Assembly (NCBI GenBank): GCA_014379625.1
Contig: JACMLJ010000028.1
Coordinates: 92,476-156,475 of the forward strand
DNA from: Ferruginibacter sp.
Lineage (GTDB): Bacteria > Bacteroidota > Bacteroidia > Chitinophagales > Chitinophagaceae
DNA: 64,000 bases
Reading direction: 5' to 3'
The stretch's first letter is position 1; every line of letters starts with the position of its first letter. Below are positions 34,274 to 43,762 of this stretch, one piece after another. The translations under genes and the position numbers were made by a program. The notes beneath the pieces were generated by a model. It saw nothing but the letters and a program-made list of their open reading frames with translations. It had not been told where the DNA came from and ran no database searches.

Positions 34274-35578
34274 TTAAAGTTTTACAAACCTGATCGTTTT
34301 TGCCGTAGCATCTTCTGCTATCCCGGTAAGGTTGTAAATTCCCGGGGCGAGATTGGTGCAATTAATTGTTATCAAACTGCTGCCGGTTGGGATAGTTTGT
34401 TTGCCGGTTTTGATCAGCCTTCCGTTGATGTCAGTAATTTTTGTTTCAATTGTAGTTGCCCTTGCTGATGATATACTAAGCGCGGTTTCGTTTTTAACCA
34501 TCGATGGGTACAGACCCACAAATTCAATTCCTTTGCTGCCGTTTATGATTAAAACAACAGGGGAGTAAGAAATTTTACCATCTATATCCCTCATTTTTAA
34601 ACGATAGTAATTTTTGCCTTTTAAAGGCAGGGCATCCGTAAAATCAAACGGAAGATTGCATCTCGCCTGCGTAGCTTCTATGGTAGTAACGGGTATGAAA
34701 TTCCTGGAATCGGCAGCCCTTTCCATTTCCATTACAATATTGGTGGAAAGACAGGTTACTTTCCAGTTAAGTGCAATGCCGGTGCTTGTTTTTTGGCCGT
34801 TGAGATATTGAAGAAAGATCGGCAGGGTTCCACCAGTTGTAACGTCGCTCCAGGTTAATCCCACAACTAATCCATCAACTACAGTCTGTACTGAAGTGGT
34901 GGAAGATCCCTGGCGTAAAGCAATTGCGCTGATAGTATTTTGACCAGCCGTGGTTGTATTAACCAGCTCAGGAGTTCCGGCGGCGGCTTCCGAAGCGGGA
35001 ACCCCTGATGGAATAATCCAAAGAGAAACAGGGTCGTTCCCTGCCACGCTGATAGTATATTTTACAATTAAAAGGTAGGTTGTATTTAATGCAAAATTGG
35101 TTGTGCCATAAGTTGGGGTGGCCGTATTACTAATCCCGAAGTTTATACCAGTAGCTGTAGTTTTGACAAATACACGGGCTGCGAAAGTAGTAAATGAAGC
35201 ACCCCCTCCAGAACCAATATGTAAAAAATAGTCCCCTGATTTAGTTGTTGAAACTTCGGTCACATTTACCATGCAGGAAAAGTAAACAGATTGCCCATCA
35301 GTTGTTTGGTTTGTAAAAGTAATATTGTCATCTTCACCGGACAAATTACTCACCAGTGCGGCATTGCCAATCCCGCTAACCGGCAAACCAGTATAGGTAA
35401 GTCCTGTTGTAGTAGCAATCGCATTTGTTGCTGCACCACTATGGGCTATCCAGCCATTGGCGGAAACATTTCCGGAAAAATTGAAATTCTGCACCAGTAG
35501 CTGCTGGGCATTTAATAGATTTGTGGCTGAAAAAAGTAAGGTTACCAGCCAAAGTTTTTTTGTAAATATTTTCTTCAT
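34274..35578 (-). CDS. T9SS-exported beta-rich protein
   Basis: A 434-residue protein with a signal peptide (MKKIFTKKLWLVTLLFSATN, cleavage near LNA-QQ). Residues about 30-250 form a concanavalin-like jelly-roll region (QNFNFSGNVSANGWIAHSG, ISAIALRQGSSTTSVQTVVDGL), followed by a LPIFLQYLNGQKTSTGIALNWKV module and a C-terminal T9SS type A sorting domain (VGLYPSMVKNETALSIS to IRFVKL). No catalytic residues can be assigned; it may bind polysaccharide. Its LP-x-F/L-NG module resembles those in the proteins ending at 19423 and 39299. Confidence 0.82.
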   Translation of the reverse strand: MKKIFTKKLWLVTLLFSATNLLNAQQLLVQNFNFSGNVSANGWIAHSGAATNAIATTTGLTYTGLPVSGIGNAALVSNLSGEDDNITFTNQTTDGQSVYFSCMVNVTEVSTTKSGDYFLHIGSGGGASFTTFAARVFVKTTATGINFGISNTATPTYGTTNFALNTTYLLIVKYTISVAGNDPVSLWIIPSGVPASEAAAGTPELVNTTTAGQNTISAIALRQGSSTTSVQTVVDGLVVGLTWSDVTTGGTLPIFLQYLNGQKTSTGIALNWKVTCLSTNIVMEMERAADSRNFIPVTTIEATQARCNLPFDFTDALPLKGKNYYRLKMRDIDGKISYSPVVLIINGSKGIEFVGLYPSMVKNETALSISSARATTIETKITDINGRLIKTGKQTIPTGSSLITINCTNLAPGIYNLTGIAEDATAKTIRFVKL

Positions 35579-36023
35579 GTGTTTTAGTTTTGATATTTGT
35601 AAGGGACTACAAAATTATCTTATTTAATTTTCTGTCAAATACATTACCCCGGTTATTTATACACGCTGCAAAAAAAATAATTGGGGATTACCTGCTTTTT
35701 TGAATAATTATTTTAAAAAAGATAAAAAAACGCACCAGGGATAATTGCTAAATACCGGCATTTTGGTAAAATATTAATTAGCAAAAGTTGATTGAGTTTA
35801 AAAAAATATTGCCTTAGTAGCAGCGTTTTCATGTATATCCTGTCTCATAAAGCAACTGGCTTAAATTCAACAATGGGTCAAAGCAGGTTTAAGGATGGTG
35901 TCAGAAAAAAGCCATCCACTCCGACAAAGCTTAATAATAAAATGACATTGTTTAAAAGCAGATTTTTCGGGCTTTTTTTCTATTTTCTTTAAATTGCACT
36001 ATTAATTACTTCTAAAAATTTAC
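35579..36023. other. Divergent intergenic region, 445 nt, no gene seen
   Basis: An AT-rich space between two divergent T9SS genes, so it must hold both promoters. No full TTTG/TAnnTTTG pair was found. A 66-codon frame (35792-35992) has no features and is not called. Confidence 0.4.
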
Positions 36024-39000
36024 ATGAAAAAATATTTACTCAACGTTTCCATGATTGCATTTGTTGCTATCGGTTCAATTAATGGGTTCGGACAATCATT
36101 TAATGCTGTCTACGATTTTTCGGGCGTAACAGCAACTTCCGGCAGAACAGATCCCACTCCACCACCCACCGTTACTGGGATTACTTTCGGTAGTTTCTCC
36201 GGAACTTCTAATTTGAGTACTAATTCAAGCGGGGCTGGAAGGTTTAGTCTTACCACCTGGCCATTGGGTGCCACCAATGGCAGCGATGTGTTTACGGGCA
36301 CGATTGACCTCACAAAATATTATGAAGTAACACTCACGCCACAAACCTATTATACATTTACCCTTGATTCCATAGCGTTTACCCAGCAACGCTCCGGTAC
36401 CGGAATCAGGCAATATGCGGTAAGGTCAAGCGCTGATGGCTATGCTGCCAACCTGCCTGCCGTTATTGATCCGCTGAATGCCAGTTTACAGATAGTTGCC
36501 GGTAATATTATTCAGGTAACCGATGCTTCAAGTACCGCACAGAACGGGAGCAAAATAAATTTGCCTGCAGCTTCATTTGCCAATCTGAATTCGGCCATTA
36601 CATTTAGATTTTATGGATGGAATGCTGAAGGAACAGGAGGGACTTTTAGTATTGATAATGTAAAATTTTCCGGAACAGCGTTCCTGTCACCCACTGCTCC
36701 CAATATTGTTGTAAGCAGCAATACGCTCGTTTTTCCTTCAACAGGTATCAATAACACAAGTACTGCTTTAAATTATACGGTAAGAGGTGCTAACCTAACC
36801 GATCCGGTTACTATTACCACCGCAGCTCCTTTTACAATTTCAGGTACGGCAAGCGGAACTTACACAACAACACTTACCTTATCTGTGGCGGAAGTTGCCA
36901 CCGATAAAACTATTTTCGTAAAATTCGCTCCCCTTGCAGCCGGAACTTTTACGGGTACCATCACCCAAACCAGCACCGGTGCCGCCACCAAAACAATTAC
37001 GTTGTCAGGGGATGGTATAAATCCCGGCAATTTAACTTTCAACTTTGATAATTGCGCTGTATCGGGTGTGCCGGGAACCGGATTTCTATCTTACAGTGTA
37101 AGGGGCGCACAGGTATGGACTTGTTCTAATTTTGGCCGCAACAGTACCCGCGGGGTAGATATGAATGGTTATTCTGGTGGTGCACAGGATAATGAAGACT
37201 GGTTAATTTCCCCCCCGCTTGATATTAACGCCCTCGCCTTGCCAATTCTTAAATTCTGGAGCAGGGGAGAATTCACCGGACCATCATTACAAGTACTTGT
37301 TTCTACCAATTATGACGGCTTCAGTAACCCGGGTACGGCCACCTGGACTGATTTGCAGGCATTGCTCCCGCCGCTTACAAATACTTGGACTTTAACAGAT
37401 GGGATAGACCTCTCTGCCTATAAAACTTCCCCGGTTTACATCGCGTTTAAATATACTTCATCCGAAGAATTGGGCGCGGCAAGGTGGACCATTGATGATG
37501 TGGATGTAACCAACAGAACACAGTTGTTATCTGCAAACCCGGTGCTGCTCAATTTTAATGAAGTTTCTGCCGGTAATCATTCTGCAGGAATTAAATTTTC
37601 TGTAAAAGCAGTTGGCTATGGAAATATAACTTTAACCGCGCCTGCAGGTTATGATCTTTCCACCGACAGTTCAAATTATACTTCATCCCTCATATTAAAT
37701 GCTGTCGCTCTCCAGGCAGGCAGTTTTGTTTTTGCAAGATTTTCACCAACTGCAAAAGCCCTTAAAGTGCAGGGGCTGATCAATTATACCGCCCCGGGTT
37801 TGGATTCTAACCTGGTTACCTTAACGGGTACTTCTTATCCAAAGGCTGAAACTTTTGATGCGGGATGTTATAATTTAAGTTTTTTTGGATCCAACCCCAA
37901 CAACAACCCAACCCAGGCAAAAATTGACCTACAGGTAGCCAATATCGCTGTTGTGATCAATAAATTAAAACTGGATGTTTTAGGTGTTGAAGAGGTATCT
38001 AACGATGTTGCCATGGATTCACTGATCAAAAGATTGCCGAATCACAAAGGACTATTATCCGGCAGGTGGTCTTATTCCTTTGACCCTCCTGATCCTAATT
38101 TCCCACCGCAAAAAACAGGATTTATTTACGATAGCCTAACCATGAAATTAATTTCATCAAGGGATATGTTCGTGCAATTGTATGACCAGGCGCGCACTAC
38201 CAGCCCCGGCTTACTTCCTAATTACCCCGGCGGTAGTCCCTCCAGTTTCTGGGCTTCAGGAAGATTGCCTTTTATGGCAATTTTTGATGCTACTATCGGC
38301 GGAATAACGCAACGGGTTATCGTGATTGATATTCATGCAAAATCGGCTTCCGATGCGGCCAGTTATAACAGGCGGGTGTATGATGTTAAAGTTTTAAAAG
38401 ATTCACTGGACGCTTATTATCCTAATGATAATATCCTGATAGTTGGTGATTTTAATGATAGGGTTATGGGTTCTATTTATGCAGGTTCCCCCAATTCGCC
38501 TTACCAGAATTTTGTAACAGATATCGCAGACTATGATGCCCTAACCTTACCCCTTGACCAGGCAGGCAGGGTAAGCTTTTTAAGCGGTTCGGGATTAATT
38601 GATCATGTGATGATCACAAATGAGCTCGTGGATGAATATATCGCCGGTTCCGCGGATATTGAGGATCCGAGAAGTTATATACCTGGTTATAATGCAACTA
38701 CCGCCTCCGATCACATGCCGGTGTATGCGCGTTTTAATTTTTCAACGGTATTACCGGTTACACTTACCAGCTTAAAGGCGCAGCAGAAAGGAAAACAGGT
38801 GCTGGTAACCTGGACAACTTTGGCGGAATATAATAGTGATTATTTTGTAGTGGAAAGATCTGCAGACTCCAGGAATTTCCATTCACTGGGCTTTGTAAAA
38901 AGCAGGGGAAATGCCAACGAAGTTACTAATTACCAACTGACTGATTCTTTCCCCTTAACCGGCATAAATTTCTACCGGTTAAAGCAGGTGGACCTGGATG

Positions 39001-39299
39001 GAAAAATTAAATATTCAATGGTTGTGTCAGTCGGTTTGAATACCGGTACAACCAACCGATTGGTAGTATATCCTAATCCTGTTATCAACCAGTTCCGGCT
39101 TAACCTTAATTCTACCGCCAGCAATTACACAGGAAAAATAATTGGAAGCGATGGAAGTATGGTAATGCAAACCGGTGGTAGTGTTTTGCAGATCAGCCAA
39201 CAGGTCAATCATCATTTATACAAATTAAAACCGGGTGCATACATATTAAGGTTGAACAGTGCAACGGAAGATTATTCTGTAAAATTCCTTAAGCAATAA
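36024..39299 (+). CDS. T9SS-exported endonuclease/exonuclease/phosphatase family protein
   Basis: A 1091-residue multidomain exported protein. After a signal peptide (1-23) come a beta-sandwich region (about 24-215), two Ig-like anchoring segments (about 225-335 and 505-600) around a choice-of-anchor-J/MAM-like region (about 340-495, NEDWLISPPLDI), and then an EEP nuclease-like domain (about 610-900). The EEP marks are VIDIHAKS, LIVGDFND (about 806-813), LIDHVMIT and the terminal TASDHMPVYARF (about 890-901). The LPVTLTSLKAQ module and a T9SS sorting domain (YPNPVINQFRLN to KFLKQ) close the protein. It may degrade extracellular DNA or phosphoesters; the substrate is unproven. Confidence 0.85.
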   Translation: MKKYLLNVSMIAFVAIGSINGFGQSFNAVYDFSGVTATSGRTDPTPPPTVTGITFGSFSGTSNLSTNSSGAGRFSLTTWPLGATNGSDVFTGTIDLTKYYEVTLTPQTYYTFTLDSIAFTQQRSGTGIRQYAVRSSADGYAANLPAVIDPLNASLQIVAGNIIQVTDASSTAQNGSKINLPAASFANLNSAITFRFYGWNAEGTGGTFSIDNVKFSGTAFLSPTAPNIVVSSNTLVFPSTGINNTSTALNYTVRGANLTDPVTITTAAPFTISGTASGTYTTTLTLSVAEVATDKTIFVKFAPLAAGTFTGTITQTSTGAATKTITLSGDGINPGNLTFNFDNCAVSGVPGTGFLSYSVRGAQVWTCSNFGRNSTRGVDMNGYSGGAQDNEDWLISPPLDINALALPILKFWSRGEFTGPSLQVLVSTNYDGFSNPGTATWTDLQALLPPLTNTWTLTDGIDLSAYKTSPVYIAFKYTSSEELGAARWTIDDVDVTNRTQLLSANPVLLNFNEVSAGNHSAGIKFSVKAVGYGNITLTAPAGYDLSTDSSNYTSSLILNAVALQAGSFVFARFSPTAKALKVQGLINYTAPGLDSNLVTLTGTSYPKAETFDAGCYNLSFFGSNPNNNPTQAKIDLQVANIAVVINKLKLDVLGVEEVSNDVAMDSLIKRLPNHKGLLSGRWSYSFDPPDPNFPPQKTGFIYDSLTMKLISSRDMFVQLYDQARTTSPGLLPNYPGGSPSSFWASGRLPFMAIFDATIGGITQRVIVIDIHAKSASDAASYNRRVYDVKVLKDSLDAYYPNDNILIVGDFNDRVMGSIYAGSPNSPYQNFVTDIADYDALTLPLDQAGRVSFLSGSGLIDHVMITNELVDEYIAGSADIEDPRSYIPGYNATTASDHMPVYARFNFSTVLPVTLTSLKAQQKGKQVLVTWTTLAEYNSDYFVVERSADSRNFHSLGFVKSRGNANEVTNYQLTDSFPLTGINFYRLKQVDLDGKIKYSMVVSVGLNTGTTNRLVVYPNPVINQFRLNLNSTASNYTGKIIGSDGSMVMQTGGSVLQISQQVNHHLYKLKPGAYILRLNSATEDYSVKFLKQ

Positions 39300-39640
39300 A
39301 GTTAAATTCACTACTGTCCGTTAAAAATTAGCCGGATTTGCTAAAAGCTTTTACCATTATCGATTCTGGCCCCGGGATCCTGAGCTAGTCGAACGTAGAG
39401 AGGGGTTGGGATGAGGTGATAGGGGCCGGACAAAGGTTTCAGGCATTTGGTTGGACAACAGTAAAATAAGTAGATTTTATTCCAATATGATTCGGGAATT
39501 TATTCCGGAACCGACAGGGTCGGTTCCACGAGATCGTATTGATAAATGGGTTAATGCTGTTGTACCTGCCTCCTGCTAATGTCGCCGGCCCCGGTTTTTA
39601 GCCAACGGCAACAGGTGTGACAGCCCCTAAGTTGTCTGAT
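39300..39640. other. Intergenic region with a perfect hairpin
   Basis: About 340 nt without a gene. It contains a 9-bp perfect stem GGAACCGAC/GTCGGTTCC with loop AGG at 39507-39527, not followed by T, so it is not a normal terminator; it may be a REP-like element. Confidence 0.5.
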
Positions 39641-40387
39641 ATGTTAAACATGAGCCGCTTAAATATTATATTTCTTCTTTTTCTGTGTGTTTCATGCACC
39701 CGGAAACTAAAAATTCAGCAAAACCTTTCTAACCTGCGAGGTTCTTTAAAAACTGATTCCACAAAGAACTTCATATTATATTATCCAAAAAACAGCTTCA
39801 TTGATTCAAACAAAATAAATTTAGCTTTATCGATAGAAAACTATCGTGCCGATATTTTAAGAATCATGCATGAAAATGATTACCCATTTAAAATTGAAGC
39901 TTTTTTCTTTTCAACTAAAAATGAAATGCAACTTAAACTCAGGAGCCAATCCGAAGGGTTATCATTTCCCAGAGATAATATTGCTTGTTTTATATATTCA
40001 AGAAACTTTAATGGTTATACCAGGCATGAGTTGAGCCACATAATTAGTATTAATCTTTGGGGGAAATCGGCTCTTTGGATCGAGGAAGGATTTGCTACTT
40101 TAACTGATGAAAGCTTTCAAACCGAAAGCTTTCATAAACAAACCAGGAATATTCTTAACACTAAAGACTTTATTCCGGTTGAACTTCTTTTTACTAAATT
40201 CAATCAATTCAATGGAAACTGGTTCAGGTATGTAGAAACCGCAAGCCTTCTGAGGTTTATTAAAGAAAAATATGGTATCGATGGAATAAAGACAGTATGG
40301 AGAAATAAGGCGCTATTCCTGGAAGACAGATCACAGGATGATCTTATTAAGGAATGGATTAAAATGCTGGAAAAACCCATCAGCTAA
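39641..40387 (+). CDS. Putative gluzincin-like metallopeptidase lipoprotein
   Basis: A 248-residue lipoprotein (leader MLNMSRLNIIFLLFLCVSC, lipid Cys19). It has a zinc site HELSH (H129, E130, H133) and, 16 residues later, WIEEGFATL whose Glu (149) would be the third ligand, the HExxH...E pattern of gluzincins. The rest is short and lacks the large M1 N-terminal domain, so it is a minimal peptidase of the DUF1570/peptidase_MA kind. ATG 39650 is an alternative start. The substrate is unknown; it is probably in the periplasm or on the outer membrane. Confidence 0.75.
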   Translation: MLNMSRLNIIFLLFLCVSCTRKLKIQQNLSNLRGSLKTDSTKNFILYYPKNSFIDSNKINLALSIENYRADILRIMHENDYPFKIEAFFFSTKNEMQLKLRSQSEGLSFPRDNIACFIYSRNFNGYTRHELSHIISINLWGKSALWIEEGFATLTDESFQTESFHKQTRNILNTKDFIPVELLFTKFNQFNGNWFRYVETASLLRFIKEKYGIDGIKTVWRNKALFLEDRSQDDLIKEWIKMLEKPIS

Positions 40388-40684
40388 TATTGAAAATGAC
40401 AACTTTTAGGTTGGTGGGATATTTTGAATGGATAGGAATAAACATAGAACATTTTTTACAAAAGCCAAATGGCGTCAGCAAAGCAGCGTAATTGGCTGCT
40501 TTTGATTTTAATGAGGTAAAATTTGCAGACCTATGTTATTGATAATAATTTGAATAAAAGGTAACGCCGCTGCATGCAAACAGCCGGCTTTGTTTATGTT
40601 TAGCCTTTTTTGCTTTCGGAAAGTGCCAAGCTGACAGCAAATCGTCTTTGGTATTTTGTTTGCAGGGTACTAAAAAAAATATTT

Positions 40685-42499
40685 ATGCAAAAAGGAAACA
40701 TTCGGGTACAAACGGAAAATATCTTTCCGATCATCAAGAAATTTTTATACAGCGAGCACGACATTTTTGTAAGGGAACTGGTAAGCAATGCAGTGGATGC
40801 TACTCAAAAATTGAAAACGCTTTCTTCGCTTGGTGAAGCAAAAGGCGAACTGGGAGAGTTGGGTATTGAAATAAAAATAGATAAAGAAAAAAAGACGCTT
40901 ACGATCTCGGATAAAGGCATCGGAATGTCGGAAGAAGAAGTGGATAAATACCTTAACCAGGTTGCCTTCAGTGGTGCAGAAGAATTTTTGGATAAATACA
41001 AAGGCCAGAATGAGAATAATATAATCGGTCATTTTGGGTTAGGGTTTTATTCATCTTTTATGGTGAGTGAAAAAGTAGAGGTAATAACAAAATCATACAG
41101 GGATGATGCAAAGGGGGTTAGATGGGAGTGTGACGGCAGTCCGGAGTTTTTGCTGGAAGATACGGATAAAGCGGAAAGGGGCACTGATATTGTGCTTTAT
41201 TTAAACGAAGAAAGCCAGGAGTTTTTAGAGCCGGAAAGAATAAAAACCATCCTCGATAAATTTTGCCGGTTTTTGCCCGTTCCTATTTTATTTGAAGGTA
41301 AGCAGATCAACAACACCGAACCTGCATGGACAAAAAAGCCGGCAGACCTTACCAATGAAGATTATCAGAATTTTTATAAAGAACTTTATCCGTTTAATGA
41401 AGCGCCCTTATTCTGGATCCATTTAAATGTAGACTATCCGTTTAATCTTACCGGTATTCTCTATTTCCCCAAGATCAGGCAGTCGTACGAAATACAAAAA
41501 GATAAAATACAATTATACAGCAACCAGGTTTTTGTAACCGATGAAGTAAAGGATATTGTTCCTGAATTTTTAATGATGCTGCAGGGCGTACTCGATTCAC
41601 CCGATATTCCATTGAACGTTAGCCGCAGTTACCTGCAGGGCGACCCGAATGTTCGTAAGATTAATTCGCATATCACCAAAAAAGTAGCCGATAAATTAGA
41701 AGAGATATTTAAAAATGACCGTACGGCTTTTGAGGAAAAATGGGAGAGCCTGGGGTTATTTGTGAAATACGGTATGATGACTGATGATAAGTTTTTGGAG
41801 AAGGCAAATAAATTTTTAATCCTGCAGGATACCACCGGTAAATTTCACACCATTGAAGAATACAGGCTGGGCACAGAAGTGCTGCAAAAAAACAAAGACG
41901 GTAAACAGGTAATCCTTTACACTACCGACCCTGTGCAGCAGGACGCATTCATTCAGCAGGCGATTGCAAAAAGCTACCTGGTTTTAAAGATGGAAACCAT
42001 CATTGATAATGGTTTTGTTAACCAGATGGAAATGAAATGGGAGAATGTGCAGTTTGTAAGGGTTGACAGTGATATTGTTGATAATTTAATTGACAAACAG
42101 GAAGTGGGTGAAAGTGTGTTGAGTAAAGATGAAGAAGCCACACTGAAAGAATTGTTTGGCATGAAGGTACCAGAATTAAACATAACAGTAGATGTGAAAG
42201 GCTTAAGCGCCGAAGCGCCGCCGGTAGTAGCTACCCGGCCCGAGTTTATGCGCCGTATGAAAGATATGGCCTCCATGCAGGGCGGTATGGGTGCCTTTTA
42301 CGCCAATATGCCCGATGAAGTTACTTTAACCGTAAATGGTAACCACCGGGTATATAAAAATATTTTAGCGGAACCCGCGAAGGAAAAACAGGAAAAAATT
42401 GTTCACAACCTGGCAGACCTGGCCTTATTATCACAGGGATTACTAAAAGGAAATACCCTGACTAATTTTATAAACCGGAGTGTGGAGTTGATGGGCTAA
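40685..42499 (+). CDS. htpG: Molecular chaperone HtpG (Hsp90)
   Basis: A 604-residue ATP-dependent chaperone. I start it at ATG 40685 (MQKGNIRVQTENIF); the frame is open 25 codons upstream. The GHKL ATPase marks are ELVSNAVDAT (31-40), DKGIGM (76-81) and GHFGLGFYSSF (115-125). The middle-domain catalytic arginine is probably in NVSRSYLQGD. The C-terminal dimerisation part ends in NRSVELMG. The length is a little under E. coli HtpG. A terminator follows. Confidence 0.96.
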   Translation: MQKGNIRVQTENIFPIIKKFLYSEHDIFVRELVSNAVDATQKLKTLSSLGEAKGELGELGIEIKIDKEKKTLTISDKGIGMSEEEVDKYLNQVAFSGAEEFLDKYKGQNENNIIGHFGLGFYSSFMVSEKVEVITKSYRDDAKGVRWECDGSPEFLLEDTDKAERGTDIVLYLNEESQEFLEPERIKTILDKFCRFLPVPILFEGKQINNTEPAWTKKPADLTNEDYQNFYKELYPFNEAPLFWIHLNVDYPFNLTGILYFPKIRQSYEIQKDKIQLYSNQVFVTDEVKDIVPEFLMMLQGVLDSPDIPLNVSRSYLQGDPNVRKINSHITKKVADKLEEIFKNDRTAFEEKWESLGLFVKYGMMTDDKFLEKANKFLILQDTTGKFHTIEEYRLGTEVLQKNKDGKQVILYTTDPVQQDAFIQQAIAKSYLVLKMETIIDNGFVNQMEMKWENVQFVRVDSDIVDNLIDKQEVGESVLSKDEEATLKELFGMKVPELNITVDVKGLSAEAPPVVATRPEFMRRMKDMASMQGGMGAFYANMPDEVTLTVNGNHRVYKNILAEPAKEKQEKIVHNLADLALLSQGLLKGNTLTNFINRSVELMG

Positions 42500-42532
42500 T
42501 TTTTTATCCATCGTAGAAATTAATATAAGTTG

Positions 42533-42563
42533 AAAGGATTGCCCGGAAGGGTGATCCTTTTTA
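42533..42563 (+). terminator. Terminator of htpG
   Basis: AAAGGAT/ATCCTTT with an inner CCC-GGAA-GGG, then TTTATATA. Good stem and fair T tract, 34 nt after the stop. Confidence 0.75.
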
Positions 42564-42584
42564 TATATTGGGTCTTTTTTTTCC

Positions 42585-42641
42585 ATGGGCGTCACCCATC
42601 GCTGATATATGGCGCTCCTTCAGGGCTTTGTAGCCTGAAAG
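42585..42641. repeat. Paired small palindromes, possible REP-like element
   Basis: ATGGG/CCCAT (42585-42599) and TTCAGG/CCTGAA (42619-42639) without T tails, in the htpG-methyltransferase gap. The second resembles the CCTGAAGGG block at the right end of the 43482-43704 element. Confidence 0.4.
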
Positions 42642-42702
42642 TGCAAATTATACGAACTAATACCTTGTCCCTGATTCATTAAGCTGTTCGCAGACCTCCA
42701 CT

Positions 42703-43377
42703 TCAGGGACCGGGGGCGTGTAAAATCATCGCTTCCATGTACTTCATTTTTTTTGTATAATAAATTTCCTTAAAACCTATCTGTATCAATTCTTTTTTGT
42801 ACAGTGGATTTAAATAAACGATATAAATACTGCGGGGATTTTTTTTATAGCTTTCCTGGATATGCTTTGCTACCCTGCGCATCATAAACTGGTCAAAGGG
42901 GTTGAAGAAAAAAATACAATCCACATCGCCAGGTATGTCAACCGTTACGGCGTCTTTATGGATTACTGAATAATCCAATGAAGGGAATATTTTTTTTGTA
43001 TGCCGCAGGTTTTCTTCAGCGTTGGCGCAGAATTCATTTGAAAATTCAATACCGGTTACCTTTTGAAAGCCATTGTGGGCGGCTACGCAGAGCGCTCTTC
43101 CTTTTCCGCAGCCAATGTCTAAAAAATGTTTCCGGTCATTACAGGGTAGCTTTGTAAAAATTTGTTCAAGCAATAAATAACTTGCCGGCATGTACACGGT
43201 CGCGTGAGAAATATCCACGCCCGTTGCCGCTGTTTTTTTTAATTCATCCGAACCGGTAGTATGTATCCCGTATTTCTGCTCTCCCTTTACCTCGTGCCAT
43301 AAAATATGGAATGCGATCCTCCAGTTCCAGTTGAGGCCGAGATAAAAGAAGTATTGTATGTAGGGAAAAATTTTCAA
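42703..43377 (-). CDS. Class I SAM-dependent methyltransferase
   Basis: A 224-residue protein. After a membrane-proximal aromatic N-terminus (FPYIQYFFYLGLNWNW) comes a Rossmann methyltransferase domain: motif I LDIGCGKGRAL (about 86-96), acidic motif II VTGIEFS, and motif IV FFFNPFDQFM, whose NPF resembles the NPPF-type motif of N-methyltransferases. The start codon is TTG at 43377, with an in-frame stop just before it and no ATG for the next 60 codons, so TTG must be used. The substrate is unknown. Confidence 0.8.
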   Translation of the reverse strand: MKIFPYIQYFFYLGLNWNWRIAFHILWHEVKGEQKYGIHTTGSDELKKTAATGVDISHATVYMPASYLLLEQIFTKLPCNDRKHFLDIGCGKGRALCVAAHNGFQKVTGIEFSNEFCANAEENLRHTKKIFPSLDYSVIHKDAVTVDIPGDVDCIFFFNPFDQFMMRRVAKHIQESYKKNPRSIYIVYLNPLYKKELIQIGFKEIYYTKKMKYMEAMILHAPGP

Positions 43378-43441
43378 CTATAAATGGCTTAAAAGATACT
43401 GGTATTGCAAATATATACGGCTAAAATTTAAAATGCTGAAA

Positions 43442-43756
43442 GGTCAATGGTCAATGGTCATGGTGAATGGCGAATCAATGTCGTTTAGTTAAGTTGAATT
43501 ACCCTGAAAGGGTAAAATTTGAATAGCTACGGGTGCAACCCGTGGATAATATAGTCGCGGATAACAACCCCTTCGGGGTTGAACAAATGAAAACAGACAG
43601 CGAAATAAAATTCAACCCCGAAGGGGTTGCTATCTGGTTACTTTATTCTTCCACCGGTGAAACCGGCGCTATTCAAATTAAAGCCCTTCAGGCTTAACTA
43701 AACGAAATGGAATGGTGAATGAGCTGCAATTCACTTTGGAGTTTTCACCATTCACC
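43442..43756. repeat. GGTCAAT/GGTGAAT heptanucleotide units flanking the hairpin element
   Basis: Left of the hairpin element 7-mers run GGTCAAT, GGTCAAT, GGTCAT, GGTGAAT, GGCGAAT (43442-43475). To its right AATGGTGAAT (43711-43720) and the inverse ACCATTCACC (43747-43756) occur. These are the same 7-mers as at 7401 and 62764, here apparently split by the 223-nt element. Confidence 0.7.
43482..43704. repeat. 223-nt element with inverted ends and five internal hairpins
   Basis: The two ends are inverted copies: CGTTTAGTTAAG at 43482-43493 and its complement at 43693-43704, and AATTTGAATAGC at 43516-43527 with its complement at 43668-43679. Inside are five stems with 3-nt loops: ACCCT-gaa-AGGGT (43501), ACGGGT-gca-ACCCGT (43529), CAACCCC-ttc-GGGGTTG (43565), CAACCCC-gaa-GGGGTTG (43613) and CCGGT-gaa-ACCGG (43654). 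No coding capacity. It lies between the methyltransferase gene and the 3' end of recJ and looks like a non-autonomous mobile or REP/BIME-type element. Confidence 0.85.
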
Positions 43757-43762
43757 TTAACA

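Noticed and set aside
35792..35992. 66-codon frame between two divergent T9SS genes
   Set aside because: No signal or domain; the region is AT-rich promoter DNA.
36024..39299. Toxin or contact-dependent inhibition system with the nuclease as warhead
   Set aside because: No immunity-type gene follows and the C-terminus is a standard T9SS tag rather than a variable toxin tip.
15543..39615. Shared 15-mer CCTGTTGCCGTTGGC in two gaps (15543-15557 and inverted at 39601-39615)
   Set aside because: In 64 kb read on both strands a few 15-mer coincidences are expected by chance; the flanks do not match.
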